From the NCBI RefSeq assembly GCF_036226665.1, contig NZ_CP109007.1:6138001-6202000 (forward strand): a stretch of 64,000 bases of DNA, in the 5' to 3' direction. Positions 18,035-26,382 of the stretch are shown here, piece by piece. The position numbers were made by a program, and so were the translations under genes. The stretch's first letter is position 1. Every line of letters starts with the position of its first letter. The notes below the pieces were generated by a model, which did no database searches, had not been told where the DNA came from, and saw only the letters and a program-made list of their open reading frames with translations. This DNA is from Streptomyces sp. NBC_00691. Its GTDB lineage: Bacteria; Actinomycetota; Actinomycetes; Streptomycetales; Streptomycetaceae.

Positions 18035-19314
18035 CAGGCGGCCAGGGTGAAGTCGTCGGCGGTGAGCGTGCGGTCGAGGTGCGGGGCGAGGAGGTGGGCG
18101 GCGAGCCGGGGCGGGACGGCGTTGCCGATCTGGGAGAACCTGGCGCCCTTGGTGCCCTGCCAGGGGTAGTCGGCAGGGAAGGTCTGCAGGGTGCCAGCCT
18201 CGGCGGCGGTGATCCGGATCGGCGCCGGCGTCTCCTGGGCCTTGACGTTGTTCGGGTGGGCGACCCAGGTGCATTCGTTGGCCCTGTGCCCAAAGAACAG
18301 CGTGCCCGCGGGCTCTGACACCGGTCGGACGGTCGCGTTGGACTGGCTGTTGCTGCGCAGGGCCCAGGTCCAGTGGGTGGCCTTGCTGGTGCACGTCGGG
18401 GCCGGGCCGGAGGCTGGGCTGTTGCCGCGCGTTCCGTACCGGGCCGTCCAACCCGCGCCGCGGGTCTGGGGCTTGAGGACGATGTCTGAGGGCGCCGGGG
18501 GCTCCGTCCATGTCCCGCGGTCGCGCGCGTCGGCCAGTGTCTTGCGGGCGCCGGAGGGGAAGGGCTCGGGGCCGCCGCCGGGTCCACCACCGGCACAGAC
18601 GGTCGGCACGGGGCGATCGGTGGCGCCCCAGCCGAGTGCCTCGGCCATGGACACCCACCGTTCGCGGCCGGGACCGAAGAGGGTCTCCGGCTCAGCGAAG
18701 CGGGCGTGCGTCGGCGGCGGGGGTTCGGCGGTTCGGACGCGCGAGGCGAGGAGGATCGCTCGCTTGCGCGTCTGCGGGACGCCGTAGTCAGCCGAGTTGA
18801 GGATTCCGGTCCAGGCGGAGAAGCCCCAGGACCGCAGGATCGCGGCGTACTGCTTCCACAGGGGGAGGACGTCGGGGACCTCCTCCATCGCCACCCAGTC
18901 CGGCTCGCCCGCCGAGGCGAGGGCGCGGAGGTAGCGCATCGGCTCGGCCGCCAGGAGGGAGCGCTGGTCCCGGCAGGCGCCGAGGAGCTTCTCGCGGGTG
19001 TCGCGGCCGGCGGCGAGATCGGTGACCGCCTGGTGCACGAGTGGCTGGTCGACCAGCCCCAGACGCTTCCCCGCCATGCTCCACGCCTGACACGGCGGGG
19101 AGGCGATGAAGCCGCGCGTGCGCCCGGCGAAGATCCCGGCCGGATACATCGCGACGTCCGTGCGGATTGTGAGCAGTCCGGCGGCGGCCCGCGTCTTGCA
19201 CGCCCACTCGTCCCACTCCAGTCCGATGTCCCGGATCCCGAAGCGGCTCAGGGGGACGCTCCAACCGCCCGGGCCGGCGAACAGGTCGATCACGAGGTCG
19301 CGGCCCGTGATCAC
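18034..19314 (-). CDS. DNA (cytosine-5-)-methyltransferase
   Basis: A 426-residue C5-cytosine methyltransferase of the Dcm type. Motif I is DLFAGPGG at residues 10-17, motif IV with the catalytic Cys is SPPCQAWS with Cys75, motif VI is MEEVPDVL (EEV instead of the usual ENV), motif VIII is near YGVPQTRKRAILL, and motif X is FSQIGNAVPP near the C terminus. GTG at 19314 overlaps the TGA of the PAPS-reductase-like gene (GTGA). There is no partner restriction endonuclease next to it, so it is probably an orphan modification enzyme that protects the mobile element. The methylated sequence cannot be predicted. Confidence 0.9.
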   Translation of the reverse strand: MITGRDLVIDLFAGPGGWSVPLSRFGIRDIGLEWDEWACKTRAAAGLLTIRTDVAMYPAGIFAGRTRGFIASPPCQAWSMAGKRLGLVDQPLVHQAVTDLAAGRDTREKLLGACRDQRSLLAAEPMRYLRALASAGEPDWVAMEEVPDVLPLWKQYAAILRSWGFSAWTGILNSADYGVPQTRKRAILLASRVRTAEPPPPTHARFAEPETLFGPGRERWVSMAEALGWGATDRPVPTVCAGGGPGGGPEPFPSGARKTLADARDRGTWTEPPAPSDIVLKPQTRGAGWTARYGTRGNSPASGPAPTCTSKATHWTWALRSNSQSNATVRPVSEPAGTLFFGHRANECTWVAHPNNVKAQETPAPIRITAAEAGTLQTFPADYPWQGTKGARFSQIGNAVPPRLAAHLLAPHLDRTLTADDFTLAA

Positions 19315-20237
19315 GCTGTCAGCCCGAAGTCGTCCTGGACCGGGTCGGCTTCGCCACGGCACGACCAGGGAGAGCAGCCGTTGACGACCCCGTCTTCCAG
19401 CGCGGAGGCGGCCTCGTCGCCCAGTGCCGCACGTTCCGCGGCGGTGACATGGTCGATCGGTGCCTGGTCGAGGGGGACGCGAGAACGGTGGAGGAAGGCT
19501 TCGCCGAGCAGCTGGTTCCCGGTGGCGTTGGCCCGTGCGTTTCCCTGGCGGATGGCGGCGTCGAATTCCACGACGTCTTCCCATTCGGCAGGGGAGGTGT
19601 CGCGTATGTGCCGCCACTGGGCATTTCCGTGGAATGGGCAGCCGAGGCAGCTGGACTTCGGGGTGTCGGCGAGGCCGAGAGAGGTGAGATAGCGGACGCA
19701 GTCCGAGCGGGACCAGTCCATCTCGATCAGCGGATGCAGGTTCCGCATGTACTGGACGTCGGCGTCCTTGGCGCGGTGGAATTCGTCGGTGGATATGCCG
19801 ATCCACTGCTCGACGAATACACCCTTCGGTACGCGGGTCGGGTACGGGTAGCCGAGGAGCTTCCGGATCGTCTGCTTGATGGGCTTGACCTTGTATTCCC
19901 CGGTGCACTGGCGCCTGGTCATCCCAGGTCGGCCGTCCCTGTTCAGGATGTAGAGCGGCATCGAGGCGAAGCGGTGATCGGGATTAAGGGCGTCGTCGCG
20001 AATATTGCCCGAGGAAACGCGAAGGATCGGTATCCCGGCAGGGGTTGCTATCTCTTCTTCGAGGCGGTCGAGGTGGCGGTAGACGGATTCGGGTTCCCAG
20101 CCTGTGTCGGCGAATATCGCGTAGTCGACCTTGGGGATGACCCCTTCCGCGGAGAGCGCGAGGAGCGTACTGGACTGAACTCCGGCGCCGAGGGACAGAG
20201 CGCGGAACTGGGGGGTGGGGGAGGGCGAGCGAGAAAT
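19311..20237 (-). CDS. PAPS reductase / adenine nucleotide alpha-hydrolase-like protein
   Basis: A 308-residue PP-loop protein of the phosphoadenosine-phosphosulfate reductase superfamily. The PP-loop SLGAGVQSS is at residues 15-23 and IFADTGWE follows. A CTGEYK block, SSCLGCPFHG (CXXC) and NGCSPWSC give Cys clusters that could hold an iron-sulfur centre, as in DndC-like sulfur-transfer enzymes. The only well-placed start is ATT at 20235-20237, with AAGGA six bases upstream; the frame is open further back to GTG 20561, but that extension does not resemble the family. It is coupled (GTGA) to the cytosine methyltransferase. Sulfur metabolism alone does not fit the context; a DNA-modification role is inferred. 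Confidence 0.72.
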   Translation of the reverse strand: MSRSPSPTPQFRALSLGAGVQSSTLLALSAEGVIPKVDYAIFADTGWEPESVYRHLDRLEEEIATPAGIPILRVSSGNIRDDALNPDHRFASMPLYILNRDGRPGMTRRQCTGEYKVKPIKQTIRKLLGYPYPTRVPKGVFVEQWIGISTDEFHRAKDADVQYMRNLHPLIEMDWSRSDCVRYLTSLGLADTPKSSCLGCPFHGNAQWRHIRDTSPAEWEDVVEFDAAIRQGNARANATGNQLLGEAFLHRSRVPLDQAPIDHVTAAERAALGDEAASALEDGVVNGCSPWSCRGEADPVQDDFGLTA

Positions 20238-20649
20238 GGAAATTCCTTGGGCAAGGTGAAGGAGGGGCGCGATGTAGGGGCGCGAGCGGGGGAGAGTCGG
20301 TGCGGGGTGAGGAGCCAGGGAGGCGAGGAGGCGCAACTGGGCGCCGGAGGGGCCCTCGGCGGTCAGCGGGTGCGTGCCCGAACGGGCCGGACAGCCGTCG
20401 CGCGAGGACGCATGTCGGCAGGGGCCCTGCCGAGGCGCGATGCGAGGGCGAAGCATCCGGTGCCGGGTCAGGTGGAGGCGGACCGGCCGAGAGCCGGGTA
20501 CGGGGCGGCGCGCTTCGCGCAGGACCCAGCCGCGAGATTCCAGGGACCGGACGGTGGCCACCGTGATCGAGATCCGGTTGTGTCGGGCTTCACTGGTCTC
20601 CAGGAAGAGGGGATGTGCGGACAGGGCTGGGCCGGTCAGGGGGAGTTCT
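20238..20649 (-). pseudogene. Leader region with remnant of a winged-helix-like sequence
   Basis: Between the coupling-protein gene and the PAPS-reductase-like gene lie 412 bases with no normal start codon. In the same frame as the PAPS gene, bases about 20630-20450 (minus strand) translate to a helix-turn-helix-like stretch (RISITVATVRSLESRGW). This suggests a degraded DNA-binding protein, or an N-terminal extension read from GTG 20561 or an even less usual start. Beyond 20450 the translation is Pro/Arg-rich and uninformative. Confidence 0.3.
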
Positions 20650-22446
20650 TTACGCGGCCTGGTCGAAGTCGCCCTGGGTCGGCTGCTGTTTGGCGATGGC
20701 GCGGGCGGTGATGGCCTTCGATGCGCGGGCAGAGGCGGCTGCGAGTTCGTCGGAGCCGGGCTCGGCGTACCAGGGGCGGAGGGCCAGCATGGCGACCCTC
20801 ATGCCGGTGGCCAGGCACAGGGCAGAGCCCTTGGGCAGTGCGCGGATCGCGTCGGCGGGCAGGATCCGTTCCTGCCGCATCGACACCGAGGTGGACTTCC
20901 CGGACTCGGAGGTCGAGGTGGATGTTGTCTCGACGTCGTGGTCGCCGACCATCCGGCTCAGCTTGTCGGCGAAGTCCGGATCATCGATGCCGGAACCGAT
21001 GATCTTCACGGTGGCCGCGCTCCACATGGCGTCCATGCCCGCGTCGCCCCACACCTTCTGGCCCTGGCGGTAGGACTGCAGGATGGTGATCGGGATGATC
21101 CCGCGGCTGCCGAGGTGCGAGTACAGGTCGGGAAGATCGCTGATCTTGCAGACATTTGCGGCCTCGTCGAGGATCGCGAGCATCGGCGGGTCCAGTCGCC
21201 CGCCGGCGCGCTCGGCCTGGGCGGTCGCGGCCCGCATCACCGAGTCCGCGCACGCCGCGATCAGCGCGCTCGCGCCGCCTCCACCGTCCTTCGACAGCAG
21301 GAACAGGGAGTCGGTGGAGGTGACGAAGTCGGCGGGGCGGAACTCGGCGACGCTGCTCTGTGGGGTGACCCAGGCCGCGATGTCCTGGTTGAGCAGGGCG
21401 GCGGCGTACTGCCTCGCGGTCTCGTAGATCCCGTCACGGGTTTCCGGCGGGCCTTCCACGGTCCCCTTCAGCTGGGAAGCGACCGCGGTGAACTTGTGGT
21501 CTCGCAGGATGTCCAGCGGGGTACGGTCCGCCGGGAAGGCGAGCCATCCCATCACGTCCGTGATCGGCCGCTCGTCCAGGGCGGCAGCCAAGAAGAGCTG
21601 CGCCAGGATGTTGGATCCAGCCTTCGACCAGAAGTCGCCCTGCTGACTCGCGTCGACGCTCGCGGCGAGGAAGTGCCCGGCGAGCCGTCCCGCGCCGTCG
21701 AGAGTCTTGGCGTCGGCGAGCGGGTTCCACCACATCGTCCGCTCGGCGTGGGCGATCTGCTGAGGGTCCATCGACCACACCCGCCCGACCTGGCAGCGGG
21801 CGTCGAAGCACGCCGTATAGGCGTCGCCGGCCGCCTTGTTGGACGTGAGCAGGACAGGCCCAGGGGCGGCCAGGATTGACGGGATGGCCAGGCTGGTGGT
21901 CTTTCCGGAGCGCGGGGCCATGATCGCGACGGCCACATCCTCGAAGCCCATGCGGACCTCGTGGCGGGTCCCGGCGAGGTTGCCGACCAGGATGCCGGCG
22001 TCGCGGGGGGCGATGTGCTTGGCCTGTTTCAGGCTCGGACGCAGGGAGCGGGCCTTGGCCTCCACGGCCTTGGCGAGCAGGGGCTGGATGTCGCGGGCCG
22101 TCGCCATCCCGGCGACGGTCTTCTTCCTGCCGCCGCCGGCCCGGTTCTTGTACCGCATCCACATGAGGCCGGCTGCGACGGCGAGGAGCAGGGTCAGCAG
22201 GACGGGGATGACGCGGGTGGTCAGGAGCAGGGACGTTTCTCCGGCTGCTGGCCAGAGTTGTTCGGGGCGAAGGAGGGCGTCTCCCGGGCGGTAGGGAGCC
22301 CAAGGGCCGGTGCCTGCCGCCCGGGCGGCGATGTTGCTGCTCAGCCAGGCGATGGAGGCGGCGGGAAGGCCGACGGCGAGGGCGGCGAGGAGCACCTTCA
22401 GGGCTATGTCGTAGCCGTCGGAGCTGGAGGAGGGGGCGGATCGCAA
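20650..22446 (-). CDS. Type IV coupling protein, TraD/VirD4-like ATPase
   Basis: A 598-residue conjugative coupling ATPase. Two N-terminal membrane helices are visible (residues about 15-38 and 80-102). Walker A is MAPRSGKTTS near residue 175, and Walker B with its DEAANV is LAILDEAANV near residue 437, followed by the conserved GIIPITILQSYRQG. These proteins feed DNA or protein substrates to a type IV secretion channel. TTG at 22446 has AAGGA eight bases upstream; further in-frame sequence upstream overlaps the next gene and is Pro/Arg-rich junk. The matching VirB4-like ATPase and channel genes lie in the separate block at 53.9-61.2 kb. Confidence 0.88.
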   Translation of the reverse strand: MRSAPSSSSDGYDIALKVLLAALAVGLPAASIAWLSSNIAARAAGTGPWAPYRPGDALLRPEQLWPAAGETSLLLTTRVIPVLLTLLLAVAAGLMWMRYKNRAGGGRKKTVAGMATARDIQPLLAKAVEAKARSLRPSLKQAKHIAPRDAGILVGNLAGTRHEVRMGFEDVAVAIMAPRSGKTTSLAIPSILAAPGPVLLTSNKAAGDAYTACFDARCQVGRVWSMDPQQIAHAERTMWWNPLADAKTLDGAGRLAGHFLAASVDASQQGDFWSKAGSNILAQLFLAAALDERPITDVMGWLAFPADRTPLDILRDHKFTAVASQLKGTVEGPPETRDGIYETARQYAAALLNQDIAAWVTPQSSVAEFRPADFVTSTDSLFLLSKDGGGGASALIAACADSVMRAATAQAERAGGRLDPPMLAILDEAANVCKISDLPDLYSHLGSRGIIPITILQSYRQGQKVWGDAGMDAMWSAATVKIIGSGIDDPDFADKLSRMVGDHDVETTSTSTSESGKSTSVSMRQERILPADAIRALPKGSALCLATGMRVAMLALRPWYAEPGSDELAAASARASKAITARAIAKQQPTQGDFDQAA

Positions 22447-22480
22447 GCGGAGGGTCCTTGTACGGTGCGGGCGGGGAGCG

Positions 22481-23233
22481 TCAGCGGGTGCGGCGGCGCC
22501 GCGATGGGGGCGTCGGCGGCGCGGGCGGCGTGCTCGCGCGGCGGGCGGCGAGTTGCTCGATCCGCTCCGGCAGCACCCGGGACACGCTCTCCGCCGGCTG
22601 TTCCTGCCACTGCAGGGCGACCCGGTGGAGGGAGAGGCCCTGGGTCTGCTCGGAGGAACGGCGCACCGGCTCGGGGTCGGCGAGAGCCACGAGGAAGGCG
22701 GCCACGAGCACCCGGGGCATGGCGCCGGAGAACCGGGCCTTCCACACGGGGGCGTCCGTGTAGAGGCTGGCCGTGACGCGCCAGTCGGTGCTGCCGGAGT
22801 AGTTATGGCGCTCCCCCCGGACACGGCTGTCCGGGGAGCGGAAGTCGCTGGTGGAGGCGACGTCCCATCCAGCCTGCGTGAGCACCCTGTACGGCTCGGC
22901 CATCGCTGCGGCGTTGTAGCCGGGGTGGCTGAGCGCGTCGGTGACCGCAGCGATCAGCTCGACGGGGGTGGCGCCGTCGAACGACGCCTGCCACTGCGCA
23001 CCAGTGCGGCCGTCACGGTGGGAGAGGTGCCACCACGGCTCGTTGAGGGCCGGTTCCAGGCGGAGCATGGACTTGTGGTCCGGGCTGGTCAGGATGACGC
23101 GGGGCATGAGCGGGTCCTGCCCGTGGCTCCATCCGGCGCCGGCGTGCAGAGCCGCGGTCACCCACGCCGGGTCGCCCGGGCCGGCGAGGTAGCGGGGGGA
23201 GACGAGCGCCTGCGCGACCTTCGGGGTCTTCAT
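22481..23233 (-). CDS. DUF317 domain protein
   Basis: A 250-residue protein with the DUF317 signature SPRYLAGPGD near residue 12, a WWHLSHRDG block, and a second repeat-like half with VWKARFSGAMPR near residue 180. DUF317 proteins are abundant in Streptomyces and related mobile elements and have no known function. ATG at 23233 overlaps the preceding stop by one base (TGATG). It lies 35 bases ahead of the coupling-protein gene. The C terminus is a short, very basic tail ending in Arg residues, which could bind nucleic acid. Confidence 0.8.
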   Translation of the reverse strand: MKTPKVAQALVSPRYLAGPGDPAWVTAALHAGAGWSHGQDPLMPRVILTSPDHKSMLRLEPALNEPWWHLSHRDGRTGAQWQASFDGATPVELIAAVTDALSHPGYNAAAMAEPYRVLTQAGWDVASTSDFRSPDSRVRGERHNYSGSTDWRVTASLYTDAPVWKARFSGAMPRVLVAAFLVALADPEPVRRSSEQTQGLSLHRVALQWQEQPAESVSRVLPERIEQLAARRASTPPAPPTPPSRRRRTR

Positions 23234-23799
23234 CAGCGCCTCCCCGCCGGTCGGGCGGGCGTCGGAGCTGGAGCCGGGACCGGTATCCACCGGGCGGGCG
23301 CCTTGTGCGCGGCAGCGTGGATGTCGAGGAGGGTGTGGCCGGCGGTGGCCCACGTGTCGAGGTAGCCCCATGCCTCCTCGTTGCGCTCGGCGACGGAGTC
23401 GACGAACTTCTCCGGCGAGACGGGTGCGACGCGGTGGGCTTCGCGGACCTCGGCGTGCTCGCGGCGCAGTTCGTCCAGCCGGTCCAGCGCTCGGTTCAGC
23501 TCGCGCAGCTGGTAAGCCCATTGAGGCGAGATGTCGCCCGCGGGGAGGTGCTGCAACTGGACGGAGGCCGTGGCGAGGAGCTGGCGGGCGCCGGGCCGGA
23601 CGGGCAGGAACGCTCGCCAGGTCTCGGAGTCACGCTGGACCATGCGCCAGCCGTAGGCGACTTCATCGATCGCACGGCCTTCGGCATCAGAGTGCTCATC
23701 GGAGTAGGCGTCCCAGGCGGCGAGGACGGTCTCGCTCTCCGCCAGAAAGGTCTTCAGCTGTGCGAGCAGGAGGGGGTGGGAGTAGGAGGGCGTGCTCAG
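23233..23799 (-). CDS. Hypothetical helical protein of the element operon (CTG start)
   Basis: A predicted 188-residue helical protein between two DUF317 genes. The frame has no ATG, GTG or TTG until ATG 23643, yet the 52 codons before that read as good protein (LKTFLAESETVLAAWDAY). They begin with CTG at 23797-23799, exactly six bases after AAGGA, so I take CTG as the start; the conservative alternative is ATG 23643 (136 residues). The C-terminal tail is Pro/Ala-rich. No motif was recognised. It is coupled to the downstream DUF317 gene by TGATG. Confidence 0.6.
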   Translation of the reverse strand: MSTPSYSHPLLLAQLKTFLAESETVLAAWDAYSDEHSDAEGRAIDEVAYGWRMVQRDSETWRAFLPVRPGARQLLATASVQLQHLPAGDISPQWAYQLRELNRALDRLDELRREHAEVREAHRVAPVSPEKFVDSVAERNEEAWGYLDTWATAGHTLLDIHAAAHKAPARWIPVPAPAPTPARPAGRR

Positions 23800-23844
23800 G
23801 GCGGATCCTTCGGTGCGGGGTGGGGCAGGCAGGCCGACTTCGGG

Positions 23845-24663
23845 TCAGCGCCGGCGTGCGGGGGCGGCTGCCGGTGAAACGGGGCCCGTAGGGGTGGTGA
23901 TCGTGGGGAGCGCGGGCCGGTAGCTGCGGGCCTGGGCGAGGCGATTGCGGTGTGCGGTGACGATGCGGGTGCCGATCCCGACTTCCCGCCCAACGTGAAG
24001 GTGGGGGCCTTCGTCGATCTCGAAGCGGGGACGCAGCACGGGAGCCGGGTCGCAGAGCGCGGTGGCGATCGCGTTCAGCACGTGGCCAGGGGCGCGCGAG
24101 TCCAGGGCCACTCGCCACAGGAATCCCTCGGGGCCGTAGGGCCCCCAGTTCCGGGCGGCCTCGACCTCCCAGCCGCACAGGCCCATGGAGGGCGAGACGC
24201 GCCGCTCGGCCACGGTGGTGCGGTCGGGGGAGACGACCTTGTGCCCGCCATCGCCGTCGGCTGTGTGCTTCCAGCCCTGCTTGGCGAGGATGCCGGCCAG
24301 GTCATCGGAGGCGCTGTCTGGCGTAGGGCGCACGAGAGCGTCGGTGAGTCCGGCGATGATCTCCACGGGCGCGTCCCCGCTGAACGAGGCGTACCAGTTG
24401 TCTCCGAGCGTGCTGTGGACCTTCCACCAGCCGTGGAAGTGGTGAGGCGATGGCTTGAAGACGAGCTCGTGCTCACGGTCGGGGCTCTTCATGCGGATGA
24501 CCGGGTGCAGGGGATCGGAGTGCACGGTCCAACCGGCGGCGTACAGAGCGTGGGTGATGTGCCGGGGATCGCCGGGGCCGGCCAAGTAGCGGGGTGAGAC
24601 CGGCGAGCCGAGCTTGCTCAGGTAGTCGTCGTTGAAGGCATCCAGCTGACGCGAGTCGATCAC
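23845..24663 (-). CDS. DUF317 domain protein
   Basis: A 272-residue member of the DUF317 family with SPRYLAGPGDPRHITHAL near residue 22 and a second, diverged copy of the fold in its C-terminal half (FLWRVALDSRAPGHVLNAI). It is paralogous to the proteins encoded at 22481 and 24690. GTG at 24663 has GAAGGAG about 10 bases upstream. The last 30 residues are a Pro/Ala/Arg tail. The function is unknown; three copies in one operon suggest an element-specific role such as binding a shared partner. Confidence 0.8.
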   Translation of the reverse strand: MIDSRQLDAFNDDYLSKLGSPVSPRYLAGPGDPRHITHALYAAGWTVHSDPLHPVIRMKSPDREHELVFKPSPHHFHGWWKVHSTLGDNWYASFSGDAPVEIIAGLTDALVRPTPDSASDDLAGILAKQGWKHTADGDGGHKVVSPDRTTVAERRVSPSMGLCGWEVEAARNWGPYGPEGFLWRVALDSRAPGHVLNAIATALCDPAPVLRPRFEIDEGPHLHVGREVGIGTRIVTAHRNRLAQARSYRPALPTITTPTGPVSPAAAPARRR

Positions 24664-24689
24664 GGAGGAGCTGCTCCTTCAGATGGCAT

Positions 24690-25514
24690 TCATCGGGTTC
24701 GGGCTCCGCCGCTCGCTGCGTACGGGCGGGCGGGAGCGGGCTTGCGGGTGCGGGCGCGGGCGGCGGCCCAGGAGTTCCGCCCCCAGGTGGTGGCGCGGGC
24801 GGCGGTGATCCGGGCCTGCTGCCATGCGTTGAGTTCCGAGGGCCGTACGGATACGGAGGTGACCTGGATCCACTTCGAGGGCGGGACGTGTCCGCGGGGC
24901 CGCATGGCCGGTTGAGGGTCGGCGAGCGCGGCGGAGAACCCCTCGATCAGGTGCATCGGGGTTGTGGAGGAGAAGACCGCGTCCCAGGTCCGGCCGTGCT
25001 CGGTGCGGGCGCCGGCCCACCAGTGCGCCTGACCTGGCTCGTTCTGGTGGAACTGCAACCAGGCGTTGCGGTCGGGGCTGATGGCGGTGAAGTGCTGGTC
25101 GCGCTCGGTTTCCCACTGCTGCTGCTGGAGCGGCGACCACGGGTTGGGGGCGTGGGCCGAGCGGTCTCGGGTGAGGGCGTCGGTGAACCCGGCGACGATC
25201 TCCACCGGCGTCTGCCGGGTGAAGGTGACCCGCCACGCCGCCTCGGTCGCGGTGGCCTGGCCCTGGATGTGCCAGCCGCCCGGGTGCTGTCCGCCGGGGT
25301 GTTCGATGGGGTCGTAGACGACGCGCACCAGGTGGTCGGCGCGGTCGAAGACGAGCGGCCCGCCGGTAACGGAGCGGTCCGTCCAGCCGGAGGCGCGCAG
25401 GAACTCGGTCACGTGCCGGATGTCGCCGCCGCCGGCCAGATGCCGGGGCTCGACGAGGTAGTGCTGCTCGGCCTGGTCACCGGCCCCCCAGGTGGGGTGC
25501 TGTCGAGGGCTCAC
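24690..25514 (-). CDS. DUF317 domain protein
   Basis: A 274-residue DUF317 protein, recognised from VEPRHLAGGGDIRHVTEFL near residue 20 and the repeated ETPVEIVAG-type motif seen as TRQTPVEIVAGFTDAL near residue 97. It is the third DUF317 paralogue in this operon. GTG at 25514 overlaps the stop of the upstream gene (GTGA). The tail from residue 245 is Arg/Ala-rich and probably unstructured. No enzymatic motif is visible. Confidence 0.8.
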   Translation of the reverse strand: MSPRQHPTWGAGDQAEQHYLVEPRHLAGGGDIRHVTEFLRASGWTDRSVTGGPLVFDRADHLVRVVYDPIEHPGGQHPGGWHIQGQATATEAAWRVTFTRQTPVEIVAGFTDALTRDRSAHAPNPWSPLQQQQWETERDQHFTAISPDRNAWLQFHQNEPGQAHWWAGARTEHGRTWDAVFSSTTPMHLIEGFSAALADPQPAMRPRGHVPPSKWIQVTSVSVRPSELNAWQQARITAARATTWGRNSWAAARARTRKPAPARPYAASGGARTR

Positions 25515-25951
25515 CGGTGCCTCCGTACGACGAGGGGAACTGGCACGGGCGGCTTGACGGGCGTGGTGGCGGGGGTGCGGGCGGCGGCCAGGGTGTCGAG
25601 GTGCTCGTCGAGGTCGAGGCCGATGTCGTTGAGCTCGTTGGCGGCTCGCCCGAGGGCGAGCCACACCTCCGGCGGCAGTAGTCCCAGCGTGGCCTGCTGT
25701 TGGGCGAAGCGGCTGGCGGTCGCGGCCAGAGTGGTGAACGCGCCAAGGGCGCCGTGCTCGGGGTCGAAGACGTCGGCCAGGACGGCGATTGTGTCCGGTG
25801 GAGTGCCGGGCCGGGTCAGGTACTCGTTGAGGTGGTCGAGCCGGGCGGCGATGCTGCGGGCCTGGTAGGCGCCGTAGGTACGGGGGGTGGGCTGTTGGTT
25901 CAGGGCGTGGCTCCAGTAGCGGGGATCGGTGCGAGCCGGGGGTGCGGTCAG
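25511..25951 (-). CDS. Small helical hypothetical protein (CTG start in a CTGA overlap)
   Basis: A predicted 146-residue helical protein (PPARTDPRYWSHALNQQ at the start, then HLNEYLTRPGTPPDTIAVL). Coding quality begins immediately after CTG at 25949-25951, which overlaps the TGA of the preceding gene in the same 4-base way (CTGA) that other genes here use ATGA or GTGA. No ATG, GTG or TTG fits. It resembles the helical half of the proteins encoded at 27140 and 51214. Function unknown. Confidence 0.55.
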   Translation of the reverse strand: MTAPPARTDPRYWSHALNQQPTPRTYGAYQARSIAARLDHLNEYLTRPGTPPDTIAVLADVFDPEHGALGAFTTLAATASRFAQQQATLGLLPPEVWLALGRAANELNDIGLDLDEHLDTLAAARTPATTPVKPPVPVPLVVRRHR

Positions 25952-26382
25952 CGCCGGGGACCCGGCGGGCCGGCGGCCGGGGGCGGAGGAGGCTGGGAGG
26001 GATTCGCGGGCGGCTTCTGCGAGGTGCGGTGGGCGAGCATGCTCTGGGCCCAGGCGGTGACGTCGAGTTCGTCGGGGTCGATGTTGACGTTGAACCCTGC
26101 GATCAGGAGCGGGAGGATCGCGCGGGTGGCGAGCTGCCGCTGGGCTCTCTGGCCCAGGCCGTCGGGGGTCTCGTGCCAGGTGTAGACGGGCCCGGCTGTC
26201 ACCTCTTGCCGGCGCTCCAGACCGAAGGCGTCGAGCCGGGCGAGGAGTTCCTCGGGGGCGCCTGTCCTGGTGACGATGTGGAGGCGGTCGGGGTGGTCGG
26301 CCTTGCGGTAGATCTCCACGTCCGTGTTGTTGTCGTCCGCGAGGTTCAAGACGTGCTCCATGGGGTCGGCGGCGGAGCTCAT
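25948..26382 (-). CDS. Small hypothetical protein of the element operon
   Basis: A 144-residue protein that begins MSSAADPMEHVLNLAD and ends in a long Pro-rich tail. The middle (VYTWHETPDGLGQRAQRQL) suggests a compact alpha/beta domain, but no family was recognised. ATG at 26382 overlaps the stop of the upstream gene (ATGA), and its own stop overlaps the CTG start of the next, so it sits in the middle of a tightly coupled run. Confidence 0.65.
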   Translation of the reverse strand: MSSAADPMEHVLNLADDNNTDVEIYRKADHPDRLHIVTRTGAPEELLARLDAFGLERRQEVTAGPVYTWHETPDGLGQRAQRQLATRAILPLLIAGFNVNIDPDELDVTAWAQSMLAHRTSQKPPANPSQPPPPPAAGPPGPRR

